Source: Saccharum officinarum
Lineage: Eukaryota > Streptophyta > Magnoliopsida > Poales > Poaceae
Assembly: GCA_020631735.1 (NCBI GenBank)
Contig: CM036159.1
Coordinates: 19,569,511-19,633,510 of the forward strand
Length of the DNA stretch: 64,000 nt
Direction of reading: 5' to 3'
Shown: in pieces, positions 47,532 through 58,780 of the stretch
Numbering within the stretch: the stretch's first letter is position 1
How the letters are laid out: every line of letters begins with the position of its first letter
Made by a program: the position numbers and the translations under genes
The notes under the pieces: model-generated
Databases searched by the model: none
Seen by the model: only the letters and a program-made list of their open reading frames with translations
What the model was told of the DNA's origin: nothing

Positions 47532-47609
47532 TTGTTTATCTTATTGCACTTGAGATGATGTATTAGCTTGATTTTGCATTAGAGAACCACTAGCTTGTAC
47601 AATAGGACT

Positions 47610-49047
47610 TTAGAGCACTTGATCTTTGTTGTTATCCACATCAATCACTTGCTTTGGCCTAATGTCACCAATGTCCATATCTTTCATAGCATTAGCTAAT
47701 TGAGTTCCTCTCACATCATCTAAGTTGTCTTCCTCATCTTGAGAGCCATTTGTTTCATCAAACTCAACATCATGCACTTTTTCAAGTTGTCCACTAGCCA
47801 AGTTCCATACTCTATAGGCTTTGCTAGTAGTGGAGTAACCAAGTAGGAATCCTTCATCACATTTCTTCTCAAACTTGCTCAATCTAGTGCCCTTCTTCAA
47901 GATGTAGCATTTGCAACCAAATACTCGAAAGTATGCAATGTTGAGCTTTCTTCTATTTAAGATCTCATATGGTGTCTTCTCTAGAAACTTGTGGCAATAG
48001 ACACGGTTGCTATAAAAGCAAGTGGTGTTGATTGCTTCTACCCAAAAAGAGTGACTCACATTATACTCATTTAACATTGATCTTGCCATATCAATCAAGG
48101 TTCTATTCTTTCTTTCAACTAGGCCATTTGATTGAGGTGTATACTTGGTTGAAAATTGATGCTTGATTCTAAGTTCATCACATAGCTCATCAACTCTTGT
48201 GTTTCTAAATTCACTTCCATTGTCACTTCTCACTTTCTTGATTTTGGTCTTAAACTCATTTTGCACTCTCTTGATGAACTTCTTGAATATGTCAAATACA
48301 TCACTCTTGTCCACAAGAAAGAATACCCATGTGTATCTAGTGAAATCATTCACAATCACAAAGCCATACTTGTTGCCACCGATGCTTGTGTATGTAGTTG
48401 GCCTAAATAGATCCATGTGCAACAACTCAAATGCCTTGGAAGTACTCATAATGATCTTTAATGGATGAATGTTGTCCACTTGCTTTCTGGCTTGACATGC
48501 ACTACATAGCTTATCCTTCTCAAATGTGACATCCTTCAAGCCTTTAACTAAGTCATGCTTCACTAACTTGTTTAATTGCTTCATGCCAACATGACCAAGT
48601 CTTCTATGCCATAACCAACCCATACTTGATTTGGTGAGCAAGCATATTGAAAGTTGAGTGTCACTAGCATTGAAATCAACCAAGTATAGATTCTCATATC
48701 TAAAGCCCTTGAAGATAAAATTGGAGCCATCAACACTAACTATCTCCACATCATCAACACCAAATATGTACTTGAAATCAAGATCACACAATTGAGCAAC
48801 CGAGAGAAGATTGAAGTTCAACTTTTTAACTAGGAGCACATTGGAAATGCTATGATCATTTGAGATTGCAATCCTTCCAAGAGCCTTCACATCACCCTTG
48901 CTATTGTCACCAAATGTGATACTATCAATACCACTATCATTTGATTTCAGATAGTTGAATTCTTGAATCACCGGTCATATGTTGAGAGCACCCACTATCA
49001 AGCACCCAATGCCTTCCTCCGGCTTTGTAATTGACCTACAAAATAAA
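47610..49047 (-). pseudogene. Sirevirus S2 pol, protease end and integrase
   Basis: The 453-codon open piece (48971-47610) begins in the protease-to-integrase linker (NFNLLSVAQLCD). It shows the integrase zinc motif HRRLGHVGMKQL...CSACQARKQ and the core DFTRYTWVFFL...VRSDNGSEF...PQSNGLVERKNRT. The conserved GYSTTSKAYRVWN follows. Catalytic D, D and E are visible in these motifs. The protease N-terminus is broken near 48972-49047. Confidence 0.9.
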
Positions 49048-49737
49048 TTAATGTTTCTTAGGTACCCATACTTGTTTGGGTCCTTGGAGGTTAGTCATTA
49101 AGCTCTTTGGTACCCAAATAGCCTTCTTCTTTGGGCCTACAATTGGTGTACCAACAAACTTAGTATGCACACCTTTCTCACCCTTGGTAAGAACATAACA
49201 AGAATCAAAATGAATGTAAGGTATATTAGCATTTTTCTTGTTCTTATTCATTTTGTTGCAATTATGCTCTAGGTGCCCAACTTACTTACATCTATTACAA
49301 AACTAACCATTGCTCTTCACAAAGCTAGACTTGTGAGTTGCAAAGGCTGCCTTGCCTTTCTTGGGGGTGTAGCCCAATCTCTCTTTATTGAGAGAAAATC
49401 TTTGGCTACCCAAGCACTTTAGCAAGCGGGCCTCTTCACCATAGGCATTGTCTAAGGCACGAGTGAGCTCATTGACCTCCTTCTTGAGGTTCTCATTCTC
49501 AACTATAAGTGAGGCATCACTAGTAGTAGAGGTAGAAGTAGATGTACTACAAGAAGGGTTAGTGGTCTCAATAATAATAGAATCATCAATAAGATCACAT
49601 GTTAGTCCAATATCACAAGTCACAATGACTTTCTCCTCCACGGCCTTCTTCTTGAGCTTCTCTAGCATGATGTCCTTCTGCTTGACAAGCTCAAGTAGAG
49701 TGGAGTGAGCTTCTTTAAGCCTAGTGTGTTAGCATTT
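49048..49737 (-). pseudogene. Sirevirus S2 gag C-terminal part
   Basis: Two open pieces (49668-49303 and 49251-49048) carry the coiled-coil-like VENENLKKEVNELTRALD, the conserved CLGSQRFSLNKERLGYTPKK and the gag-pol junction VGPKKKAIWVPK. Both align with S3 54100-54573. The capsid half and first zinc knuckle are missing; the sequence joins LTR material at about 49737. Confidence 0.85.
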
Positions 49738-50116
49738 TCACAATCATTTTTCGAGGTATTATTAGCTCTATCCAAATGCATATGCTCAATGAAATGTCAC
49801 ATAGAGGCACATGCGGGACATGAAATGATATGCCATTTCCCCTCTTCATAGTACGACTACTAAACCTAAACGTGATCACACCCACTAGGTGTCTTGATCA
49901 CCAAAAGCAAACCCTAGCAAAATACCTTTGCCTTGAGCTTCATAGGGTTGCACCTTGTTCCTCCTTTATCACAATGATAAGCACTTCATCATCCACACTT
50001 GATCATCATGCTTCACCATGCTATGTGCTAATCATCCTTTGCTACGTACAATCTTAAGCACATGATTAGCACTTGGGCATTGTCACTAATTACCAACACC
50101 AAACATAGAGCTTTCA
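49738..50116 (-). repeat. Sirevirus S2 5' LTR remnant
   Basis: On the minus strand an LTR start, TGAAAGCTCTATGTTTGG, lies at 50116. It runs through blocks aligning with the S1 and S3 LTRs (AAGCTCAAGGCAAAGGTAT; GAGCTAATAATACC...AATGCTAACACAC) and stops at about 49738 inside gag. So the rest of the LTR, the primer site and the gag N-terminus were lost in one deletion. Confidence 0.78.
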
Positions 50117-50329
50117 CATGTTTGCTAGTAGATTACACAAGAAAGAAATAGGAATAGGAAAAAAGAAAAAAACACGCTAGACTCCACAGGCCTACCGCTC
50201 CTCGCTCTTGGATGATGCTGTAGTAGCTTGGAGCCATGCCTCAAGCTTTACCACGCCACCGCAGGACGCAATGCATCGGTCGTGTGGGTCGTCGTGCCGC
50301 TGTCGTGCCTTGGCCCCGCGCGACGTAGC
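50117..50329. other. 213-bp spacer between Sireviruses S2 and S3
   Basis: This short sequence separates the head-to-head 5' ends of S2 and S3. It is A-rich on the left (AGGAAAAAAGAAAAAAAC) and GC-rich on the right (GGCCCCGCGCGACG). No gene is seen. Confidence 0.6.
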
Positions 50330-51059
50330 TGAAAGTCCCTAGTTTGGTTTTGGTTAATTGATGAAACCTAGGACTAACCTTTGTATCTAAGTGGATGATT
50401 TAGATAAAGGTGGTCATTGAATATGAGACATGACATTGACTCATGTGACCAAGTTGATGAAGACCAAGATGATGCTTGGCTCGATGGACCGGTTGTGAAG
50501 GTGAAGGGCAAGTCGAGGCTTCGAAGCAAAGGACCATGCGATGGTGAAGCTTGAGCAAGACTTGGCACCGATGAACCGATGCAACGGTGAAGAGCAAGTG
50601 AAGTCATGGTCGATGGATCGAGACGATCATGTGATGATATGAAGTGGATCATATCTTTTGGAAAAATAAAATGGGCTCAAGGCAAAGGTATAACCATAGG
50701 GCCATTTTGTTTTGCACTCAAGACACCATAGAAGGTGTGAGTGGTTTAGGATCGACAGTCGAACTATTAAGAGGGAAGTCATATTGGTTATTCGATGCAC
50801 GAGTGCCACTAGGTGAATTCATGAAGTGCATTGCATATAGGGCCTAGTGAGCTAACTGGAAAATCTTCGAAAATGATCTTGGTGTTGGCACATTTGCGAA
50901 GGTGACGGAGTTTGAGCGGTAGAGAAGGGTTTGGGTCCCTCTCTCCCTCCCGCCGAGCTTGCGAGCGTGGGATTCAGGCGTTTTTGAGGACTTGAAATGC
51001 CTATTTTTCACTACGCCGGAAGTCAGAAAAGAAATGAAGGCGAACGGAGGTCACAGAGG

Positions 51060-51540
51060 TGACCAGACGCTGCACCGGACGCGGTCACAGTTTGATCGGA
51101 CGTGTCCGGTTAGTTCAACACAGCAGTCAGGCGCGCGGGTGTTAGGGTTTCACACCAGCGCGTCCGGTCGGGCACCCAGAAGTGTAGCGCGTGGCATAAA
51201 GCTGATCGGACGCGCGGCGCGTCCGGTCACACGTGATCAGACGCGTTCGGTCGTTGAGGGAGCTTACTGGACTCCAACCGGACGCTGGCACTGTCGTGTC
51301 CGGTCGTTGTCTGGAGTGCGTCCGGTTGATGCTTCACGGGCACGCGGTGCTGTGTGATCGGCGCGTCCGGTCGTTTGAGCGGCGCGTCCGGTCGATGGCA
51401 TTTGACTGTTGGCACGCAGTGACCATTGGAGGATTGAGCGGTCACAGTTGAATTCGGGAGAACACGTGGATGACGCAGGGCGATCGGACGCGGTGCAGTG
51501 CGTCCGGTCAGTTTCGACCGGCGTGTCCGGTCGTCCCGAA
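51060..51540 (+). repeat. GC-rich CGCGTCCGGTC array inside the S3 LTR
   Basis: Repeated GCGCGTCCGGTC and GACCGGACGC units lie upstream of the LTR TATA box, as in S1 at 2815-3320. Copy number and spacing differ between the two LTRs, so the array evolves quickly. Confidence 0.85.
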
Positions 51541-51586
51541 AAGCGCCTAGTGAAGGGGTACAATGACTCTATTCGTTTGGGATGCT

Positions 51587-51594
51587 TATAAATA
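51587..51594 (+). promoter_or_regulatory. TATA box of the S3 LTR
   Basis: TATAAATA in GATGCTTATAAATACTTG follows the GC-rich array, matching the arrangement in the S1 LTR. Confidence 0.7.
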
Positions 51595-52507
51595 CTTGTT
51601 GGCTGACCCTTGGGGAGGTCTCTTGTGATTTCTAACACTCTTGTGCATCCTTTGAGCTAGAGCTTCTCCCTCTGACTCATCTCTCTTGCTTGATTGCAAA
51701 AGTGAGATTGAGTGCATTGCATAGCTTGAGGGCATCTAGTGGCACTTGTGGGTGGTTTAGCCGGTGGATTTCTTGTTACTCTTGGAGAGTACCGCTCCTA
51801 GCCAGCTTGGAGATTGTTGGAGGCGTTGGCAAGAGAAGGAGATTGTTCTTGGCCACCTCCGGTTGATTGTAAGAGGTTCTTGTGTTTTCCACGGCGGAGT
51901 GCCAAAAGCAACTCTATTACATTGCGCGTGTCATTGAGTTACCTCACTTGAGAGTGATGTCTTGCGGTGCCTTGCAGGGCATGTCTTGAGGGCAAGTGAC
52001 TTGAGGGTCACACCGAGAAATCATCTAAGTGTTGGTCGACACAACCGGTGACGTAGCTTATCGGTGCACTAGTGAACACCAGGTGAACAAAAATATTGTG
52101 TCTCTTGTCTCCCGGTGATTGGTCTTCATATTGTATTGTGTTGTTGTTAATATTGATTAATTGTATATCATCTTGGTAATTGGCAACATCTTTCACTCCA
52201 CCATTGGTATAAGATTCACAATCCTCTCTCTTGCATTTACATTTACTAGATTATCTTGTGTAGCTCTAGTGGTAGCCTTTGCTAGTAGTTATTAGCTTGC
52301 TCACTAGTGTAAGTTTAGTGACTTAGCCCTTGTGTGAACTAGAGATCATAATCTACTAGACTTGTGGGTAGGAGGCTTGCATCACAACCTTAGGCTAAGC
52401 AAAACTCACTTTACGCCGTTTGTTATTCTAACAAGTTTGCTTAGTGGTTCTTGTAGAATTTTTTTATAGGCTATTCACCCCCCTCTAGCCATCTAGGACC
52501 TTACAAG

Positions 52508-52520
52508 TGGTATTAGAGCC
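52508..52520 (+). other. Primer-binding site of S3 (initiator-Met tRNA type)
   Basis: TGGTATTAGAGCC lies just inside the 5' LTR. It differs by one base from the TGGTATCAGAGC complementary to the 3' end of plant initiator methionine tRNA, the usual copia primer. Confidence 0.85.
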
Positions 52521-52565
52521 GTGGTCACCATTTTAATCAAGGCTTAACATCCTTCGGTGTGAAAA

Positions 52566-54590
52566 ATGGCTCAAATTATGTTCAATCATGTTGGGGGCAA
52601 GCCACCGTTCTTTGATGGTGTTAGTTCTTTTACTCATTGGAAGAGAAAAATGACAATTACCTTGGTTCTATTCATGAGAGAGTATTGTAAGTCACCGAGA
52701 ATGATTTTGCTATCATTGATCCCGATCATCTCACCGATGAAGATAGAGCAAATAGAACATGCAATAGAATGGCTCTCAATATACTTTACAATAATATTGA
52801 CACAAAATTATTTAAGGGCATCAAGGATTTAGAATTGGCAAATAAAGTGTGGATAAGGTTAAGTGAAACATATGAGGGCACTAAGGTTGTGAAGAGTGCC
52901 AACCTATATGGGCTCAAGAGTGAGTTTGAGAACTTCAAGATGAAAGAAGAGGAAATAATCTTAGAGATGTTTCATAGATTGCAAGTTATTGTGAATGATC
53001 TCAAGAGCTTAGGGCACAAGACATAAGATCAAGATTTTTGCCACAAGTTCTTGTTGAGCTTACCAAGAAGATTCAAAATGTTGATCATGATGCTACAAAG
53101 AGATGGGCTTGAAACAATGAAGCCCAATGATTTGCTTGGAGAGGTATTGACCTTTGACAAGTATGATCAAGATGTTGATGAGAAGGAGGAAGAAAAGAAG
53201 AAGAAGACCGTGGCATTCAAGGCCACCTCCTCAAAGGGCAAAACTTCAATTCAAGAAGAAGATGACAACGAAGAAGATGAAGAATTGGAAATTGATGATG
53301 ATGCACTTGCTCTAGTTGTCAAGAATATTAGCAAAATATTTATCAAAAGAAGAGGCTTCAAGAAGAGAAATGATAACTTCAAGAGCAAGGAGTCACAAAG
53401 GAAGTGCTTCAATTGTGATAGCACCGAGCACCTTCAAGCGGAATGTCCTTATGATAAGAAGAAGAACAAGAAGGATAAGTTTGAGAAGAAGAGAGAGGCC
53501 AAGATGACATTCAAGAAAGGCAAGAATAGTGCCTATGTGATCACTTGGGAAAGTGATGATGAAGAAGAAGAAGAATTATCCAACAAGGCTTTTGCTTCCA
53601 TTGCTATCAACAAGAAGCCATAACTATTTGGTTCATCCTCTTCATGCTTCATGGACAAAGAAACTAAGGTATTATATGATGAGAGTGATGATGAAAGTGA
53701 AATGGAATATGTTCATGATAGTGATAATGATAACGAAAATGATGATGATGAACCAACTAAAGAACAACTATATGACTTGATGTAACAAACTAGAGACATA
53801 GCTATTGCCAAGGACAAGGAGTGTAAGAAGCTTTCAATGAAAGTAGCAATACTTGAGAAAGTCCTTAGTGAGCTTAAGATCACTCATGAGAGTCTAGTGG
53901 AAGACCATGAGGATCTTGGTAAGGCTCATTCCAAGCTTGAAAAGGCTCACTCATTGCTACTTGAGCAACAAGCAAAGAAGGAGGTTGTTGTATCATGTGA
54001 TATAGGCGTTACATGTGATATAATTGATGAATCCTTTTATGAACCTATCATCATGTCAAATTCTAACCCTTCTTGTAGCTCTTCTTCCACCAACACCGAC
54101 TCTACCTTCACTACTAGTGATGGTTTCACTTGTGATGGCTCACTAATGGTTGAGAATAAGACTCTCAAGAAAGAGGTGGATGAGCTCACTCACGCCCTAG
54201 GCAAGGCCTATGGTGGTGAGACCCGCTTGCTTAAGTGCTTGGGTAGCCAAAGGTTCTCTCTTAACAAAGAGGGATTGGGCTACACCCCTAAGAAAGGCAA
54301 GTCGCCTTTGCAACTCTAAAACCTAGCTTTGTGAAGGGCAATGGTCGATTTTGCAATAGATGCAAGCAAGTAGGGCACCTAGAGCATAATTGCAATAAAA
54401 AGAACCAAAGCAAGAACCTTGTTAATGCTATACCTTTTGATTCTTGCTATGTGCTTACCAAGAGTGTGAAGGGTGTGCAAGCTAAGTTTATTGGTACACC
54501 AATTGTGGGTCCAAAGAAGAAGGCTATTTGGGTACCAAAGAGCTTAGTTACTAACCTACAAGGACCCAAGTAAAAATGGGTACCTAAGCT
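52566..54590 (+). pseudogene. Sirevirus S3 gag
   Basis: The start MAQIMFNHVGGKPPFFDG lies 45 bp past the primer site. The frame breaks at about 52690. Capsid motifs continue in the next frame (ALNILYNNIDTKLF, EMFHRLQVIVNDLKSLG). A CCHC zinc knuckle follows (CFNCDSTEHLQAEC, near 53405), then acidic and coiled-coil stretches. The VENKTLKKEVDELTHALG/CLGSQRFSLNKEGLGYTP block aligns with S2. A second CCHC (CNRCKQVGHLEHNC) lies near 54345. Two zinc knuckles around a coiled coil give an unusually long gag, as known for Sireviruses. Stops at about 53024, 53623, 53783 and 54319 break the frame. Confidence 0.88.
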
Positions 54591-55867
54591 TCATTGATTT
54601 GCTTGTAGGTCAATTACAAAGCCGAAGGAAGGTATTGGATTATTGATAGTGAGTGCACTCAACACATGACCGGTATATCAAGAATGTTTGACTCAATCAA
54701 TGACAATAATAGTGGTGTTGATTCTATCACATTTGGCAATAATAAGAAAGGCAAGGTTATTGACTTGGGCAAGATTGCAATATCAAATGACTTGAGTATC
54801 TCCAATGTGTTGCTAGTTTGAAAGCTTGGATTTAAATCTTCTATCCGTGGCACAAATATGTGATCTTGGTTACAAATATATCTTTGGGGTTGATGATGTG
54901 GAAGTCATTAGTATGGATGGGTGTGGTATTCAAGGGCTTTAGATATGAGAATCTCTACCTAATGACTTCAATGCTAGAGAAACTTCTTTGACAACTTGCT
55001 TAATCTCAAATCAAGCATGGGTTGGCTTTGCATAGAAGGCTTGGTCATGGTGCATGAAACAATTGAAGAAGCTTACAACTCACAATCTTATCAATGGTTT
55101 GAAAGATGTTGAATTTGAGAAGAATAAGCTTTTGTAATGCATGTCAAGCCGGAAAGCAAGTTGGAAGCTCACATCCAAAGAAGAGTACAATGAGCACATG
55201 CAAAGCATTTGATTTGATGCACATGGATCTATTTGGCCCAACAACATACTCAAGCATAGGTGATAATAAGTATGTTTTGTCATAGTGGATGACTTCGTAA
55301 GATTCACATGGGTATTCTTTCTTAGTGACAAAAGTGAAGTGTTTGACATCTTAAGACCTTTCTCACTAGAGATCACACATGAGTTTGAGATTAGAATCGA
55401 GAAAGTGAGAAGTGACAATAGAAGTGAGTTCAAGAATACAAGAATTAAAGAACTTTGTGATCACTATGGCATTGGACATCAATTCTCGGCCAAGTACACT
55501 CCACAATCAAATGGCCTAGTTGAGAGAAAGAATAGAACATTGCTTGATATGGGTAGATCAATGCTTCATGAGTACAATGTGAGGCAATCATTTGGGATGA
55601 GCGAGTCAATAACCGTGCTTGCTAATACATCTATAGACTATATCATCCCACTATTGCCTAGAGAAGACCCTATATGAAGCTACTTTATGGAAGAAAGCCA
55701 ATATTACTTTTACTTTATTGTTTGGTTGCAAATGCTATATCTTGAAGAAGGGCACTAGATTGGGAAAGTTTGACAAGAGATGTGATGAGGGGTTCCTACT
55801 TGGTTATTCAACTACAAGCAAAGCTTATAGAGTTTGGAACAATTCAAGTGGCATTCTAGAAGAAGTC
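54591..55867 (+). pseudogene. Sirevirus S3 pol, protease and integrase, truncated
   Basis: It shows the protease remnant (YWIIDSECTQHMTG, with D in the active-site position) and then a heavily broken linker. The integrase core is at 55285-55677 (DFVRFTWVFFLSDKS, KVRSDNRSEF with Asn-Arg replacing the usual Asn-Gly, PQSNGLVERKNRT). The conserved GYSTTSKAYRVWN follows. The reading stops in the middle of the next conserved segment at 55867, where an LTR-like sequence begins. RT and RNase H are absent to the right. Confidence 0.88.
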
Positions 55868-57600
55868 GGTAACACCCTAAAATTTGCTTCTTTGGAAATA
55901 GAGCTAAAATGATTTAATTATAAATTTTTGTGCTCATGAAATATAGTAAAACAAATTTTTATTGAATTAAAATTTATCTTAGGATGTAGCAACATTGTTG
56001 TGCATACATGCTGATGCATTTGTGTTTTTGTATTGTTTGGTTTTGACCAAAGATCAAAATGAATTCAAGTTGTTCTTTTAAAATGCGTTTAGGTCGATTT
56101 TCCTTCTCCGATATACATACATCATTTTTTACAATCAAATTCCTTGTTTCTCATCCGTCAATCAACCTCTATAAACTTCTCATGAATTTTTCCGGGTTTT
56201 ATGTACCTTGTTTCTACTTATCTGTGAGCATAATCTAATTTTTAGATGCTCTAAAATATCTTATCATGAGCTCCAAATACTTTATTTGGGTTTCTCATAT
56301 CCCATAATATCTCTGAAAATTTCTCCCGAATTTTCAGAGCTTTCGGAGTATTTTTCGCGGCTTAAATAATAATTCTGGACTTTTCTAGAATTCTTTTATC
56401 CATAAAAATAATTAATTCCAAAAATAATAAATTTCTCATTTTTTCCAACGCTCAAAGCACATGTGCAATAATCTTAATAAATCACAAAGTCCCATACATT
56501 TATTTACTAATAGGCTTTAATAATTAATTAGGCCTATTAGTAAAGACGGAGGGTGCAACATTAATTAGTACCATATTGCTAGTTGATGTGAAAACGAGGA
56601 GTTTTCTCCCAATAAGTATGGACCTACCCCTTGGGCAAAGCACACCAAAACTACCGTATGGGGAGCCCCTAGTTTGAAAAATCCCTCGTGTAGTAAATTA
56701 TATTTTCTCCTCCTTCTCTTGCCGTCGTCCGACGAAGCCACCAGGCTGCCTAGCACAAGCCGAAACTTCCACCATGGTTGCTCGTGAGCATGCATTCTAC
56801 TCCAAGAAGAAGAAGAGGTATTTACTTGAATTCCACCGTCTAGATCACATTAAAAACCAGATTTTGATTTATTTTCGAAATTAAAATTCTAGGTATTTAC
56901 AGAACTGTCACTATCTTGTTTGGGCCATATCTTCTACGTTTTAAATCTGTTTTGACCCGTTCAAATTGCGTAAGATTTGTAATTTCATAATCTACATGTT
57001 AGTGCTACTGTTGGTTAGGTTTTCCACCTTTAAGATTCGATGTTAGATTTAATCTATATTTTACTAAAAAAATCTCGTTTAATTCATAACTTATTTGTTT
57101 TAATTCTGAATTAGTCCGTTCAAATTGCAATGGATTTATAACCACATGAACTACGTATTAGTATTAATGTTTTCTTTATCAAAATCTTTGGAATTTCATA
57201 GTTTAGATCTAACTTGATTAATAACTGTGCAACTAGATTTATAAATAAAATATTATTGATTTCTCCTTTAGTTTTCTAAATTTAAATGTAATTTAGCCTA
57301 AGTCACTTTTGAATATCTATAAAAAGTATTTTATCCTATATATATGATTTTATATAGTTAAAACAAATGAGACCTATAATTTTTCCGTTTTATACAACAA
57401 AATCTTTCGGTAGATGTATCTTTTCAACATAGCTTCGATTAGCGTGCTTTTCGCGTCTGTGTGTTCGTAGCAACGTGTAGAATCTCTTTAAAACTTTTTC
57501 ACTTGATTATTTCATATGTTTTGGTGTACTGTTCTAATTTAGATCTATTGTTTGCTTCGTGTATGATTGTATGGACGCTTGTGTGGTGCTTTATAATCAT
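55868..57600 (+). repeat. Second copy of the solo-LTR-like sequence, cut by the assembly gap
   Basis: It starts GGTAACACCCTAAAATTTGC inside S3 pol. It shares with 41107-45256 the blocks CATGAGCTCCAA...CTTTATTTGGGTT, GAGCTTTCGGAGTATT...CGCGGCTTAAATA and TTTTGACCCGTTCAAATTGCG. It also has the late block around TTGTTTGCTTCGTGTATGATTG. The copies are clearly diverged. The right end falls in the N gap, so its length and target duplication are unknown. Confidence 0.6.
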
Positions 57601-57700
57601 NNNNNNNNNNNNNNNNNNNNNNNNNNNNNNNNNNNNNNNNNNNNNNNNNNNNNNNNNNNNNNNNNNNNNNNNNNNNNNNNNNNNNNNNNNNNNNNNNNNN
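57601..57700. other. Assembly gap (100 N)
   Basis: A run of exactly 100 N, the usual placeholder for a gap of unknown size. The sequence to the left is LTR-like and to the right it is not, so the missing part may hold the end of the LTR-like element and perhaps more. Confidence 0.99.
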
Positions 57701-58780
57701 TAAGTTTAATTCTATTTGACGTTTTGATCCTCCTTTCTGGTTTTCCTGATTAAATCCTGCTGAAAACACACATTCACCAAAACTCATGGAAACTGCCAGT
57801 AATAACCTCCTATTATATGATATTGATCTATTTTCACCATTTATGCAAGGTAGGTTGACGGTTCTTGATGTATGTTAACTACCGTCAACAATGGCAGGCA
57901 ACCAACATCTTTAGGCCTAAAAATAGTCTCACTGCACTATATGCCCTTTACACTTACCTGTCGACCTTGTCCTCACCAAACTTATCATCACTGAACTTCC
58001 TCATCCCTGCTTCGCCCAACCACTACCTCCGCTCACTATGGCCAACAACGCTCCATCACCTTGCCATCCCGCCCACCCAAAGGGGGGAAGCAGCCTTCTA
58101 ACCCTTAGGCGAAGGTTGGTGGCGACGAACAACATCGGTCGGAGATCACGCGGTAGCATGACAACACGTCGTGGATAAGAGATTGTGTGGCTCAAGAAGT
58201 TAGGTGAAATTGGTAGTGGTAGTGTGTTTGCTCTCATCACTACCCAGTTGCAACCATCGACAATTGCGTATGTATAGATACATGGAAAAATTTATGTATC
58301 AAAAAAGTCTAAGCGACTTACAATTTGGAACAGACGAAGTATATAATTTTTTAGTGGAGTATGTAGATTTTTATTGAGCAAAGAGTGGAGTGTATATAAA
58401 GATAGAGATGAAAATACTGTACTTGTCGGCCTAGGAGTCCTGGTCACCAAAGGTCCGGGACAGAACTCGGCCAAGTCTGGCCCTTAATAAATAAGTCAAA
58501 GGTCAGAAGACACATCCGACACCAATCGACGCACTGGATCAAACACGGCAACCCAAAGAAAAAAACGAAGAAAAGCCGAACAAAAAAACACGACGCGGCA
58601 CAGAACACCGCACCACCGGCCTCCCCCGACCTCCTGTCTTCGGTGTCGTCGCCCTCGCCCGCCACCCCATGAGGCCGCCCCGAGACATGCCTCGTAGCCC
58701 CGGCGTCAGCAGCAGCAGCAGTAGCAGGCGCTCCCTCCGCATCGCGTCCCCGCCCCGCCGCCGCGGCCGCCGTCGCCGGC
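57701..58780 (+). promoter_or_regulatory. Upstream region and leader of the TMEM41-like gene
   Basis: AT-rich DNA with a Stowaway-like right half near 58266-58345 (GCGACTTACAATTTGGAACA) passes into a GC-rich leader from about 58600. An ATG at 58669 opens a 65-codon Arg-rich frame that overlaps the main start out of frame. No clear TATA box is seen. Confidence 0.45.

Larger units (their letters stand above)
50330..52505 (+). repeat. Sirevirus S3 5' LTR
   Basis: It starts TGAAAGTCCCTAGTTTGG and ends TCTAGGACCTTACA, followed two bases later by the primer-binding site. It contains a GC-rich CCGGTC/GGACGC palindrome array at about 51060-51540 and a TATAAATA at 51587-51594, arranged as in the S1 LTR. 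The other LTR is not in the window. Confidence 0.92.
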
